From positions 434,001-498,000 of the forward strand of contig JAUKTV010000011.1 of the NCBI GenBank assembly GCA_030549205.1: a DNA stretch of 64,000 nt. Direction: 5' to 3'. The notes under the pieces were generated by a model. That model worked only from the letters and a program-made list of their open reading frames with translations, was not told the DNA's origin and made no database searches. Position numbers and translations under genes: made by a program. The stretch is from Apiosordaria backusii. Its lineage: Eukaryota; Ascomycota; Sordariomycetes; Sordariales; Lasiosphaeriaceae. Within the stretch, counting starts at the first letter, position 1. Each line of letters begins with the position of its first letter. Positions 1 to 9,780 of this stretch are shown here, piece by piece.

Positions 1-145
1 TAGGAAAAAAAAAAGACAAGAATCATGAAGGAAAAAAAGACAAGAATCATAAAGGAAAAAAAGACAAGAATCATAAAGGAAAAAAAAGACAAGAATCACC
101 AAGGAAAAAAAAAGACAAGAATCATCAAGGAAAAAAACGGCACAA
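1..145. repeat. A-rich minisatellite, about 21-24 bp period
   Basis: Five to six imperfect copies of a unit of the form AAGACAAGAATCAT followed by AAGGAAAAAA run from the window edge to about 145. The array begins before the window. It lies just beyond the 3' end of the JmjC-SET gene. Reading frames through it are low-complexity and not credible as coding. Purine asymmetry is complete: the plus strand is almost entirely A and G apart from the ATCA core. Confidence 0.85.
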
Positions 146-275
146 ACAAAAACACCGCTGCTCCGCCTCCCCAACCATCATTCCCAATCCTGAACTCATT
201 GATACCCCTCACACATTCGGCAATGCTGTTTGACACCGTAGTCCTGTGTCCGTCCCCGGTGAGAATCGAGACACA

Positions 276-3200
276 TCAGAGCCCTTCAACAACGCCATAG
301 GCCTGGTCCCTGTTGTACCCACGGCCATACCTGACAGTCACCTCCTCACCGTCAAACAGTAGCCTGCTCGCAACAATCAGCATCCTCCACCTGCCCTCGT
401 ACTTCTTGACCATGATCTCGCAGGAAGGAGTGGTAGAGTGCGTCACCCCTCGCGCCCAATTGCCCATATTCTTGCAGTAGAGCTCTGCAACGACGGCATC
501 GTTCAGATCCGGGCGGCGGAACTCCATCGCCCACTCCCCGATAGGGACCGTACCAGGAGGCACCAGCTCGCCCAGCATCTCACCGATGACAGCGTAGGAT
601 TTGAACATGCCCACAGTACGTACCCCGCTGCCCCTGGACCCGTCAATAGACACCCGCGGTACGTCGGATATAAACCTTGAAGCACACTTGCAGGTTTTCT
701 TCCTCTTGCAAGCGCTGCAGTACTTGTCATAGACGGTCGTCGGGTCCACGGGCCATGGCCAGGACCGTTTCCACCCCGCTGGCTTTGGCCAAACGTGATC
801 AGCGTTGAACGCATTCTCTTTGATCAACTTGTACGGCTTGAGCAACGGCGCCAACTCCTCGGTGGAGAGATCATTGGTGTTTTCCGACTCAAAGACAAAG
901 TCTGGCAGTTCGTCGTTCTCCCAGATGCTGCCTTGGAGGGTTTTGCCCACGGCACACATGTCGCGGAGGAACGGGTCGTTCAACTGGTCGTGGAAGGTCG
1001 AAACCTGATCTTGAAAGAGAGCCAGCTGCTCAAAGCCCCGATCGGGCGGAAGAAGGCAGAGAAGACCGTCGTAGGCCCCGCAAATCGTCTTCCAACACTT
1101 TCCCTCGCGGACGTAATCGTTGAGTTTGTCCTTGTCAGGCTCTTCCCAGCCAAGCTCGTGGAGCAAGAGATCAGTAGTGTCCTGCTGTGCTGGCTGGGGA
1201 GCTGCCCTAGCCTGCTCCAGTTCTTCTGCTTTGGCGTCGAGCCACTCTGCAAGCTTCATTTTGCAGACGCGGGAGATGAATAGGTTCAGCTCAGGAGCAT
1301 CCCGTGGAAGGCGATCGCCATTGCCATTGTTGATGAGATCGAAGCCCGACGGGGGAGGGCATTGCTCCCTCGTAAAGCGTTTCCACTCCCTCATGAGCAG
1401 GGCCAGGCGGTCAAAAGCAGGCCTTCCGAATACCTGTTGAGGCTGAATGTTGTTGTACACGGTGTTTTGGCAGGAGCGAAGCATGCTTGCAAGATTCTGA
1501 CCAGCATGGGCGAGAGAGCTCTGGGGAATTTCCGGGACAGGCTGAATTTCCGGGACAGGCTGACTTTCCGGGACAGGCTGACTTTCCGGGACAGGCTCCT
1601 CTCCGAAGGGGTCTTGGGAGCGCAGGTAATCCATGACGCGTTGTTTCTTTGCCGAGCGAGGTGATGATGACTCTGTTGATGAAGGTCTTTTGGAGTGAAC
1701 CAACCTGGCTGTTTTCCGAAGTGGTGACATCTCAGTTTGACTTGGTGGAGGTGGTAAAGAGCGATTATGGTATTGTGACAATGGAGCGGCTTGATGAGCG
1801 GTTTGGAAGGTTTGTTCGGAGAGATCTAGGAAAGAGTTTGGGTGGCGGAGTTGGGAGCGAAGCGCTTCTATTTGAACTTCAGGTCGGGATACCGCATTGT
1901 TCCACCCAGAAGCAGGTTCAGATGCAGGTTGAGAGTTACGTGGCGCAGACGACCTCGGGGGAGACTCAATGACTGCTGGGGGGGCCGCCGCAGGCGGCTG
2001 TGGGGATGGATCGGGCTGCTTTACCACCTGCATGGGCGTCACCTTCCCAGCTTCTGACGGCAATCGAAGAACCGAGCCGAGACTGCTCTCCCGCGGAGGC
2101 CGGAAGCTCTGAAAGGTATGCATGTCAGGCTCGATCGGCGGCGGCTGGCTTGACGCCTCGCGGCGTTGTATGAGCGCTTCCGGCCGTGCTAGGCCACATT
2201 GAGATGGCTCACGTATGGCAGAGGAGCGATGCTCTGGTGGCGGGGTGACCGATTGCGTCAGTTGAGGTGCAGCAAGAGGGGATCGTGATGGTGGTGATCG
2301 CTGCTGCTCTGGCGCAGACAGGAACATGGATGACCGTGCTGCCATTCTCGGTTGTTCTTTCTGGTTAGGAGTAGCTCCAGTCAACCTGGCTTGTTCTTCC
2401 TGTCCTGCTAGAGAGTTGGGGTCGCCGTATATTCCAAAGTCACAAGCCTTCATAGCAAACGGATCGGGGCAGTTTTTGTCGCAGAAACGGTAGTTGGGAG
2501 GGTCCTCTGGGGATGACATGTACTCGACATTGACTGCCAGAGCATAGTTGGGGCCTAGATTCAGCACCTGATGGTACGTCCCAGGCTCCGTGACCACCGC
2601 TTGACCCGGAATGCAGTAATCGAGAGTGTACTCGATACCCCATTCGTCTAGCTTGGCTGGTGGAACGTGGCGGCTGAGGTGACGGACTGCCTGTGAGCAT
2701 CGGCGCATCTCGGGATACTCGGCGGCCATTCTTTCCTCCAGCCTGTCTGAGAAGGCTGGCTTGACAAAACACCAGAACTTGTGCTGCCCCGACCGAAGAA
2801 GATTTTCTGATCTCACATGGGCATCTTCTCGGTGCATAGTGGTCATGGTCAATCCTTCCAAGTTGAAGTAGACGTATTGCGTGTTGATACCCTCGAGAAT
2901 GGTGCGGCCTCTCGACTTCAACCTGTTTCCAGGATGAAGCTCGATGTCATCAAACAGCGGGTTGCCAATGATGTATCCCCGAGCACCCTTTGGCGGCTTA
3001 GCCGCGGAGGAGTTCCAGAGTTGCTTTTGTTCCTGCAAAGTCCATTGTGTCTTGGCCGTAACAGGAAATGGAAGTTGCGGAGGTGTAAACCGCTTCTTTT
3101 TGCCTGTATCGACCTTGACCAGCCCCTGCTTGTCGGCGGCGTAGCGGAACGAGGTTGCATGGTCTTTGCTAGGACGTTCGACCTTTCGTACTTGGAGTGG

Positions 3201-4103
3201 GGGGAGCTCCCTGACCTGAAGCTTGAAGTAACCCCTGTCTTTGACGACGGGGTGCTTCGAGTACTGCTCGAAAAGTTCCTCGTTTAGGTCGTTGACGTCC
3301 TGGTACGTACAGTCGAAAAGCGGCGAAGCCTCATGTGCCTGTGTGATGGGACTGTGATAGACGGCCCCGTTTGACAGCTTGATGCCTTGGCCCTGGGGCG
3401 TCTGGCTCTTGCTGGCCTGAGCTTGGGCTTGTGGTTGTTGTGGTTGTGTCTCAGGTCGGCTCTGATCCTTACTCTCGGCCTGACTCTGAGGACTCAATGG
3501 GCTCTGGGGGGTGAACTCTGCTTGTTGCTGTTGCTGCTGATGAAGATGCTGATTGGCCAATGCTGGTGACGGGGTCGTCCCTGAGTTGAGAGCAGGCTGT
3601 GTATCTGGTATAGAGGGTACTTCCAGTGACACAGCTGGAGGTTCAAGTACCTCTGAGATTCTAGATGGGTGTGCTGCATGGCTAGCAGTGCCAAGCCCGC
3701 CGCTCTCATTGGTCTGCGGCTGGGGGGGTGGTTCCGATCTTGATTGCGAAAGTACCAGCGACGGCTGCTGTAATGATGCTCGCTCCTGGTTTCCTAACAG
3801 CCCATCCGGTGGCCCGTTTGGTGGCGAAACGGGATGAGAAGCTGGTGAGTTGTAAGATATGGGAGTGTCGGGACCTCGAGCTGGCGGGGATGGGTTGTGT
3901 GATGAGAGCCTGATGACATTGGTGGACACTTGATCAAGACGGTCCAAGAGATGTTCCACAAACTCCCTTCCTGCTTTGGTGGTCGGCCCTTTGACTTTGC
4001 GATTGTGCAGTTGAATCTTGTCATCCAGATAGTCTCGCAGAGCATCTCTGATCTGGCGCAACTCGCTGCCGACCGCGTCGGCCTCGAGCTGCACGGCGGC
4101 CAT
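276..4103 (-). CDS. JmjC domain + SET domain protein (putative histone demethylase/methyltransferase-like)
   Basis: A single 1275-residue open frame, ATG at 4103 and TGA at 276, no intron needed. Residues 1-70 are helical. Residues 70-240 are Pro/Gln-rich and disordered with a Q8-like run near 190. Residues about 240-540 hold a JmjC domain with a complete Fe(II) triad of H424-x-E426 (in HREDAH) and H511 (in TYHQVLN), plus the KFW strand expected of the fold. A Cys cluster (CDKNCPDPF) follows. The middle (560-880) is disordered and includes four VPE(S/I)QP repeats. The C-terminus carries a Cys-rich pre-SET-like segment (CSACKRKKTCKC) and a SET-type domain: GSGVRT, then GNWARGVTHSTTPSC in place of the usual NHSCxPN, then GEEVTVRYG. 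JmjC proteins oxidatively demethylate histone lysine and SET proteins methylate it. Both activities are inferred, and the SET core is divergent enough that it could be inactive. Confidence 0.85.
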   Translation of the reverse strand: MAAVQLEADAVGSELRQIRDALRDYLDDKIQLHNRKVKGPTTKAGREFVEHLLDRLDQVSTNVIRLSSHNPSPPARGPDTPISYNSPASHPVSPPNGPPDGLLGNQERASLQQPSLVLSQSRSEPPPQPQTNESGGLGTASHAAHPSRISEVLEPPAVSLEVPSIPDTQPALNSGTTPSPALANQHLHQQQQQQAEFTPQSPLSPQSQAESKDQSRPETQPQQPQAQAQASKSQTPQGQGIKLSNGAVYHSPITQAHEASPLFDCTYQDVNDLNEELFEQYSKHPVVKDRGYFKLQVRELPPLQVRKVERPSKDHATSFRYAADKQGLVKVDTGKKKRFTPPQLPFPVTAKTQWTLQEQKQLWNSSAAKPPKGARGYIIGNPLFDDIELHPGNRLKSRGRTILEGINTQYVYFNLEGLTMTTMHREDAHVRSENLLRSGQHKFWCFVKPAFSDRLEERMAAEYPEMRRCSQAVRHLSRHVPPAKLDEWGIEYTLDYCIPGQAVVTEPGTYHQVLNLGPNYALAVNVEYMSSPEDPPNYRFCDKNCPDPFAMKACDFGIYGDPNSLAGQEEQARLTGATPNQKEQPRMAARSSMFLSAPEQQRSPPSRSPLAAPQLTQSVTPPPEHRSSAIREPSQCGLARPEALIQRREASSQPPPIEPDMHTFQSFRPPRESSLGSVLRLPSEAGKVTPMQVVKQPDPSPQPPAAAPPAVIESPPRSSAPRNSQPASEPASGWNNAVSRPEVQIEALRSQLRHPNSFLDLSEQTFQTAHQAAPLSQYHNRSLPPPPSQTEMSPLRKTARLVHSKRPSSTESSSPRSAKKQRVMDYLRSQDPFGEEPVPESQPVPESQPVPEIQPVPEIPQSSLAHAGQNLASMLRSCQNTVYNNIQPQQVFGRPAFDRLALLMREWKRFTREQCPPPSGFDLINNGNGDRLPRDAPELNLFISRVCKMKLAEWLDAKAEELEQARAAPQPAQQDTTDLLLHELGWEEPDKDKLNDYVREGKCWKTICGAYDGLLCLLPPDRGFEQLALFQDQVSTFHDQLNDPFLRDMCAVGKTLQGSIWENDELPDFVFESENTNDLSTEELAPLLKPYKLIKENAFNADHVWPKPAGWKRSWPWPVDPTTVYDKYCSACKRKKTCKCASRFISDVPRVSIDGSRGSGVRTVGMFKSYAVIGEMLGELVPPGTVPIGEWAMEFRRPDLNDAVVAELYCKNMGNWARGVTHSTTPSCEIMVKKYEGRWRMLIVASRLLFDGEEVTVRYGRGYNRDQAYGVVEGL
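1520..1605. repeat. 18-bp coding minisatellite inside the JmjC-SET gene
   Basis: Four direct copies of an 18-bp unit (TTTCCGGGACAGGCTGA-like) encode a repeated six-residue VPESQP/VPEIQP motif in the disordered linker between the JmjC and SET domains. The unit length is a multiple of three, so copy-number change would keep the frame. Confidence 0.85.
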
Positions 4104-5030
4104 TGTTGGTGTTCACAGTCTGGGGAGCTGCTCCATTCAAGCTGGGGATTTGCGGATGGAACGACTGCTTTCCTGCACTGGCCCGTGCTTGGACTGCTGC
4201 CCTCTGGCGCTTTTCTGGGGTCTGGGGGCTAATTGAGGGGCTGGGCGGGAGCTGGGGGGAGCTGAGAGTTTAGCTTTGGCTAGTGCATGGAGAGGTGGGG
4301 CAATGGTCTTTGAATCATGCACCTCTTAGTCCTTGCCCAGGTGATGGGAACAATCCATTGACCAAAAAGAGACTGCCGCATGCTTTGTTGCGCGAGAAGC
4401 GCGGGATGGTTCTCTTGTTCCGCAAGCAGAAATCCAGAGCTGCTGCTGCTGCTATCCTTTGTGGGCAAAGGTGTTGGCCTTGCAACACAGGTCCCATGAT
4501 GCTACCTCCCCACAGGTCCCCGACAGCATGGTCCATGGGAGAGTTCCAAGCCCCTGTCTGATCCGCGCCGTGATTGCCTTGCTGAGATCACCACATTTTG
4601 TGTTTGGAGGGAACATTGTGCACTTTTTGTGAGATGTAGTTTATACCAAGTGAACGCGTAAATACAATTTTCATTCTCACTTCTTTGTTCAGACGGCAAA
4701 AGTCAAGCTGGGGTTAAATGGGTGTTGTAAGATGTAGAAAGTCAAGCTGGGGTTGAATGGGTGTTGTATAAGATAGCGTTTGCCAAAACCAGACAGCTTT
4801 GATAAGGCATCCAATCGATAAGAGCCCGATAAGGATCGCAACCACTCAGTCACAAGCCAGTGAACTCCCATGCGCAAGGAGGCTCAGCAACTTTGCTCCG
4901 CCAACCAACCATTCAATATTCCCTCGCCTTTATTGTCATCAGTATTGCTGTTTTGTTAGAGTTTGCACGCTCTATGTTTTATTTTCCCAAACTGATGGGT
5001 CAACTTCGCTAAGCCTTTTGCATGTGGGAA
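4104..5030. other. Divergent intergenic region
   Basis: About 930 bp between two divergently transcribed genes, so it should contain both promoters. A 40-bp direct duplication (AAGTCAAGCTGGGGTTAAAT and following bases) lies at about 4699-4776. No open frame here looks coding and no RNA gene is visible. Confidence 0.6.
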
Positions 5031-5102
5031 GATTCGACAACATCGCAAACATGGCAAACGATACCAGATTCAACAACATCGCAAACATGGCAAACGATAC
5101 CT
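5031..5102 (+). repeat. 36-bp tandem duplication spanning the start codon
   Basis: Two adjacent 36-bp copies (5031-5066 and 5067-5102) differ at very few bases. Each carries the same CGCAAACATGGCAAAC context, so the gene has two in-frame ATGs at 5051 and 5087 with identical surroundings. The duplication adds twelve residues to the N-terminus if the first ATG is used. Confidence 0.85.
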
Positions 5103-6540
5103 TGCTCACAGATGACTATGTCGCGGGTCTGTTGGCAAAGGAAGCCAGTGAAGCCTCCATTAAATATTCTTCAGTCGGGCTCGAGGCCTTCCGATCTACC
5201 AAGCACGATTCATTGCAGCCTTTAACATCTACCAAGTACGTTTCACCGCAGCCTCCAACATCGTGGCCATTCCGTCACGACCGCCGATGCTAACGATACC
5301 ACCTCCAACTTCCAGGCCTGCGAATAAGGCGAAGCCAAATATCAACTTCCTTGGGCGCATAATAAAAGAGACGACAAATCACAACAAGGCCCTCCTGGCG
5401 AAGGAAGCCGCCGAAGCGAAGGCTCGTCTCGATCATTTGACCGAGGTCGAAGCGAAGAAACGACAGAGACTGAACCCTACCAAGTCTGATATCCGACGCC
5501 GACAGCTAGGAGCCATATCTTCTATTCTGCAGGGCGGAAAGGGAGGTCAAGGAAGCCGCTCCAAGACCGACCGCGAAAGTCTTAGAGATTGTAAAAGCGA
5601 CAAGAAAGAGCGCTGTTCTTCCTCAAGCAAGACCAATCATGCACAGAGTCGAGAGACGAACCGTAGCAACAATAAAGATTGCCAGTGGTCGCGCAGAAAA
5701 GCCGAGGATGATACAAAGCACTCTCACCACCGACGGTCAGACAGGTCACGGTCACGATCTCCTGGGCACAGAGAGCGAAGGTACCGTGACCGCTCCCCTC
5801 TTCATAGCGACCCAGAGGACACGCGCCATCGTCACTCCAGATCCCATAAGAGAAGGTCTGAGAAGGATGGTCGAGACCGTGACTCCCGCGCCGATAAGAG
5901 GCACAGGCATGAAGACCACGACAATAAGAGGCACAGGCATGAAGACCACGACAATAAGAGGCACAGGCATGAAGACCGCGACAATAAGAGGTACAAGCAT
6001 GAAGACCGCGACGGCCACCGCCACTCGCGCTCCAGCCGACGCTCCAGCCGACGCTCCAGGTTCGATCGGCATCTAGATGAGGAGGATCCTTACCCACTAG
6101 ACGAACTCATTGGACCAGCACCTCCCCCGCAAGACTCACCAGCACTTCCCCTACAAGATTCACCACCACCAGTCCGTATTCGCGGTAGAGGCGCCAGCGC
6201 TCTTAGAAGGGGCGCCGCGGCCATGGACAGCCGGTTTGCAGAGGATTACGACCCAAAGAACGATGTGGCGCTCGATGACCACCTTAAGGAGGAGGCATCA
6301 AGCAGCAACACCTGGGACTCGGCTGTCGAACTGTTTCGCGACCGCCAGAAGTGGAAGCAGCAGGGCGCGGATAGACTCCGAACTGCTGGCTTCACGGAGA
6401 AGCAAATCAGGAAGTGGGAGAAAAGCGGCGAAGGCGGCGAGAGAGATGATTTCGAGTCTTTCAAGTGGATCAAGAAGGGTCAGGAGAGGGAATGGGATAG
6501 GGGCAAAGGACAAAGCGACTCAGAGATGGATATGGAGTAA
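5051..6540 (+). CDS. RS/RD-rich nuclear protein, fungal pre-mRNA-splicing-factor-38B-like
   Basis: Two exons: 5051 (or 5087)-5235 and 5316-6540. The 80-nt intron begins GTACGT, has a GCTAAC branch point at about 5289 and ends CAG. Splicing joins STK to PANKAKPN and restores one frame. The N-terminal block, LTDDYVAGLLAKEAS followed by IKYSSVGLEAF, and the NKALLAKEAAEAKARL block are what I recall of this fungal family. A long Arg/Ser/Asp/His-rich region follows with four ten-residue copies of (D/A)(N/D)KRHRHED(H/R). The conserved C-terminus (SRFAEDYDPKNDV, then DRQKWKQQGADRLRTAGF) suits a small nuclear protein acting near the spliceosome. RS tails normally mediate protein contacts in splicing complexes. 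The exact role is inferred. The start is ambiguous because of the duplicated ATG; 5087 fits family length best. Confidence 0.8.
5890..6020 (+). repeat. 30-bp coding tandem repeat in the RS domain
   Basis: Four consecutive 30-bp units encode ten-residue repeats (DNKRHRHEDH type). The first three are nearly identical at the DNA level and the fourth is diverged, which points to recent unit duplication. Confidence 0.9.
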
Positions 6541-7016
6541 TGGCGAGGATGGCGTGTTGTTTACATTCAGTGAGCAGGAGTTTCTGCGGAGTTTTTGGCT
6601 TCCCTTTTGGCTCCTTTTCGTGGGTTCTGGATAAAAAATGGGCGGCGTTTGAGCAAGGGCATCTCTGAATGATCACGGGGTAATGGTTTGGCTGCAAGGA
6701 GCGAAGAAGTAATTTTGACCAAAATCACCGGGGGGGGGGGGAGGGGGGGGAATTACCAGCCATGTGTTTTGCATTTTGTGTACATGTCTTTTTGGGCAAA
6801 ATCTGATGAATGACTAATAACTGCAATACCTTACATTTGCAATACCCTACATTGATCCCTTCAGCCAGTTCCTTCCTTCCCTTTGATCAACCTTTTGCTC
6901 CTTCCCATTTTCCACCTCGTGCCCAAAGCTTGTTGCAATGCATTTACACACAGGCTCCTTCCCACGATTCCACAGTCCTTTCTCGTTAGACACACACACA
7001 CACATTCTCTCTCTGT
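6541..7016. other. Convergent 3' intergenic region with G-tract
   Basis: The region separates the 3' ends of the RS protein gene and CIA30. It holds a nearly pure G run of about 20 bases with one A at about 6731-6750, and CA and CT microsatellites at about 6990-7015. No coding frame is supported. Confidence 0.6.
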
Positions 7017-7909
7017 CTACCGACTCCCCCAAGCAACCTTTTCCCCCCTCTTCGTCTTCAAATCCCCCTCCTTCTTCTCCACCGGCACCTCCTCCTCTGC
7101 TGCAGCATCCACCACCTGATCCGCATCACTCTCATCATTCGTCGCCCACATCCTCTCAATGCAAAGCTCAAACGGCCCCGGTATCCTATCCGTCAACCCC
7201 ACCCCGATACTCTTGACCTTCTGCCTCAAAATCTCGGTTTGGGGCTCCACCACATACCCGTAGTTCGTCCTGACAAAATTATTCCACTTTATCAACACCG
7301 TCTCCCACTGCCCTGGTTTCTTCACAAACAGGCGATGCTGATGTAGATCCGTTGGCACGATCGACTCTGTCTGGACATTGACAAAGTAACTCCTCCCGTC
7401 GGATTTCACTCTTAACGCGAGGTAGATGTACGGATCAATGTCCCACAGCCCCCTGGTGAAGAGATTTCGTGGCTGGTCTTGGGTTCGGAAGGCGGCGTAG
7501 CCGGTTCTTTTGATGTCTGGCCTGTCGGCGGGGAGTTGCGTGGAGATGTTCCCGTAGAACTTTGCGTAGCCTGGGGAGTTGGGGCTGGGTAACTGGGAGG
7601 CGGGCACAGAGCCAGCGGGAGGGGAGACGATCCAGTCGAGGTGGGAGGTGGAGAGGCCGCCAATTTCGTCGTCGGACATGACTTTGCAGTCTTCGATAGA
7701 GGAGGGGGAGCGGAAGTCGAAGAGCTCACGGGGGCCTTGGGCGCCGGTCACGCCTTCCATTTTTATGGCTGGGGCGGGGGGACGACGTTAGTTATTAGGA
7801 TGACAGGTGAAGGGGGGTTAAGGTTAGTACCGATGTTAGAGAGACGTTTGAGTTCGTCCATGCTTCGGCCCCAGAAGCCTTTGTAGCGGAGGACTCTTGT
7901 GGTCTGCAT
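7017..7909 (-). CDS. cia30: Complex I intermediate-associated protein 30, mitochondrial (CIA30)
   Basis: Two exons on the minus strand: 7909-7831 and 7768-7017. The 62-nt intron starts GTACTAAC and ends CAG, giving 276 residues. The first exon encodes MQTTRVLRYKGFWGRSMDEL, an Arg-rich start suited to mitochondrial import. The body holds the CIA30 fold landmarks: ELFDFRSPSSIEDCKVMSD, GGLST, GYAAFRT, DIDPYIYLALRVKSDGRSY and VNVQTES. CIA30 is a chaperone that associates with the large membrane-arm intermediate during assembly of NADH:ubiquinone oxidoreductase. The C-terminal acidic/basic tail is lineage-variable. Start chosen at 7909 because the spliced N-terminus matches the family. I am confident of both family and gene model. 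Confidence 0.92.
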
Positions 7910-9399
7910 CGTGGGCTACTGTTGTGGTATGTAGACTTGGGTGTGAATAGGTAGTCGACGGGACCGATTTCAACGATGGCTCGGTGTTCGTCGGTGGTGT
8001 GGAGTGCGCGAGAGCCCCGTTGGCTCAGACTTCTATGCGCATTATCGCAATGGCAGTGATGTTATATTTGGTGATTGGGCGCTCGAGGGCTTCAATGTCC
8101 CATGCGGCGCAACGGCTTCCAGAGGTCCAAATCTGGGGAATGGAGCTCTGGATTGCTGGGTTTTGCTGGACGTCATCAGAGCAATCGGAGCGCGGGACGC
8201 CAAAGAGGTGGTCATAGCTTCGGTTCCAGTTCACGTGGGGCTGCCACGCCAAGACAACGGCTTTAACCCCAACCCAGATCTTGATCAACATCTCTCTCTG
8301 CATTAACGATGTCAATAGCAACTGGCAAAAGGAAAGTACGAGGTACTGGGAGTCCCTTTCGTCTCGTATCCTCACAGTTCGAGATTATCTCAAATGCGCA
8401 CGACTAGTGTTGCCATGGCCGTATCTGCATGATCTTGAGAAAATCTTAAAGGAAGCCAGACCTCCTCAAATATGCAACCTTGTTTGACTAACAGGAAGGG
8501 AGCTCTTGTGAGAACTTCCAATATCAGGTACCCATCCATCTAAGGGATGAGCGCCTATGATGCCATGAAAAGGGTGTGTCTTTATGGTTAAAAAGTGAAA
8601 TGAAAAAGGGTCGCTCAAGCCAAATGCATGGAAGTCCACATCTGAGGACCTCCCAGCTGAAAGATATTCTGGGGTTTGTCACACCACAAACGTGAAATAT
8701 TCATGAGGTGTCAAGACTCACCAAACGCTGTGTGACTACGGCTACCACTCACTCTTTTAACGACAAGGAAAGCAGTTCATCACTTCAACCTTTTTCTTTG
8801 CATGCATCAGTTCTTGGTTGATGTTGTTATCATGCTCAGCATAACAGGGGTGCCAAGCTGGTGGTTGAGAGCCGTCACAAGTGTGAAGAACCGTTTTAAT
8901 CTGGTTCCAAGAAACTGAGGGTCAGCCTGCTCTTTATTGGGTTCCCAAGCTCTCTCTACCACTGTCCTGCTGGTTGCATACCATGAAGCATTCATCGCCC
9001 TCAGTTGAGATTGACTGACAGGCCCTGCCCACAAACTTTATGGGAGACGACATGAGCTGTTCATGATCGCTTCTGGCTTGGCTGAAAAATGCCCATCAGC
9101 TTGGCCTTGTGTGCTCTGTGAACACAAGATATCCTCTTCGATCTTGGTGGTTCTCTCAATCCCCAATAAAGAAACAGCACGCAAACAGGTATCTGAGTGA
9201 AAATCAAGCACATAATGATATAGGCATACCACCTCTACAGCCAGCTATCTGTACCTTTATTCTCATCAGTTATGAACCAGACCTTTGTGGGTGCGCGATA
9301 GCCCAACAAATCATTTCCACCAACATGTCAGGTAAGTTGTGACTTTATTGCTGCAATCTCACAGTTCACAACCTCAACAACAAGAGGCCTTGGCAGTCC

Positions 9400-9780
9400 C
9401 AACGGCTTGTGTAACCTGAGAGCGAGATGTCGAAACTCGGGTACGGTACCCATATGCACGGTTCCAGCTTCTCAATGATGATTGGCTAAGATGTCAGCCC
9501 TATAGCTTGACCGGTCGGCGAAATGTCAGCCCTATGGCTTGACCGGTCTGCGAAATGTCGAAACTCGGGTACAGTACCCGTATGCACGGTTCCAGCTTCT
9601 CAACAATGATTGGCTCAGTCCAACAGCTTGTGTAACCTAAGAGCGAAATGACAGCCCTATGGCTTGACCGGTCGTCGAAATGTCAGCCCTATGGCTTGAC
9701 CGGTCGGCGAAATGTCGAAACTCGGGTATGGTACCCATATAAAAAGCACCTTTTCAGCCTCTCAACGATGATTGGTTAAA
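9400..9780. repeat. Interleaved tandem array with GGTACC and ACCGGT palindromes
   Basis: Two modules alternate. Module A (GATGTCGAAACTCGGGTACG, then GTACCCATATGCACGGTTCC, then a GATTGGCT inverted CCAAT box) occurs three times, starting at about 9427, 9553 and 9713; the last copy is diverged after the palindrome. Module B (AATGTCAGCCCTATGGCTTG, then ACCGGTC) occurs four times, in two tandem pairs at about 9492-9555 and 9645-9712. Each A carries a GGTACC-centred palindrome and each B an ACCGGT palindrome. This gives regularly spaced dyads resembling a clustered regulatory array, but function is unknown. Confidence 0.8.

Noticed and set aside
438..1440. Several plus-strand frames opposite the JmjC-SET gene
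   Set aside because: Shadow frames of a long, clearly coding minus-strand gene.
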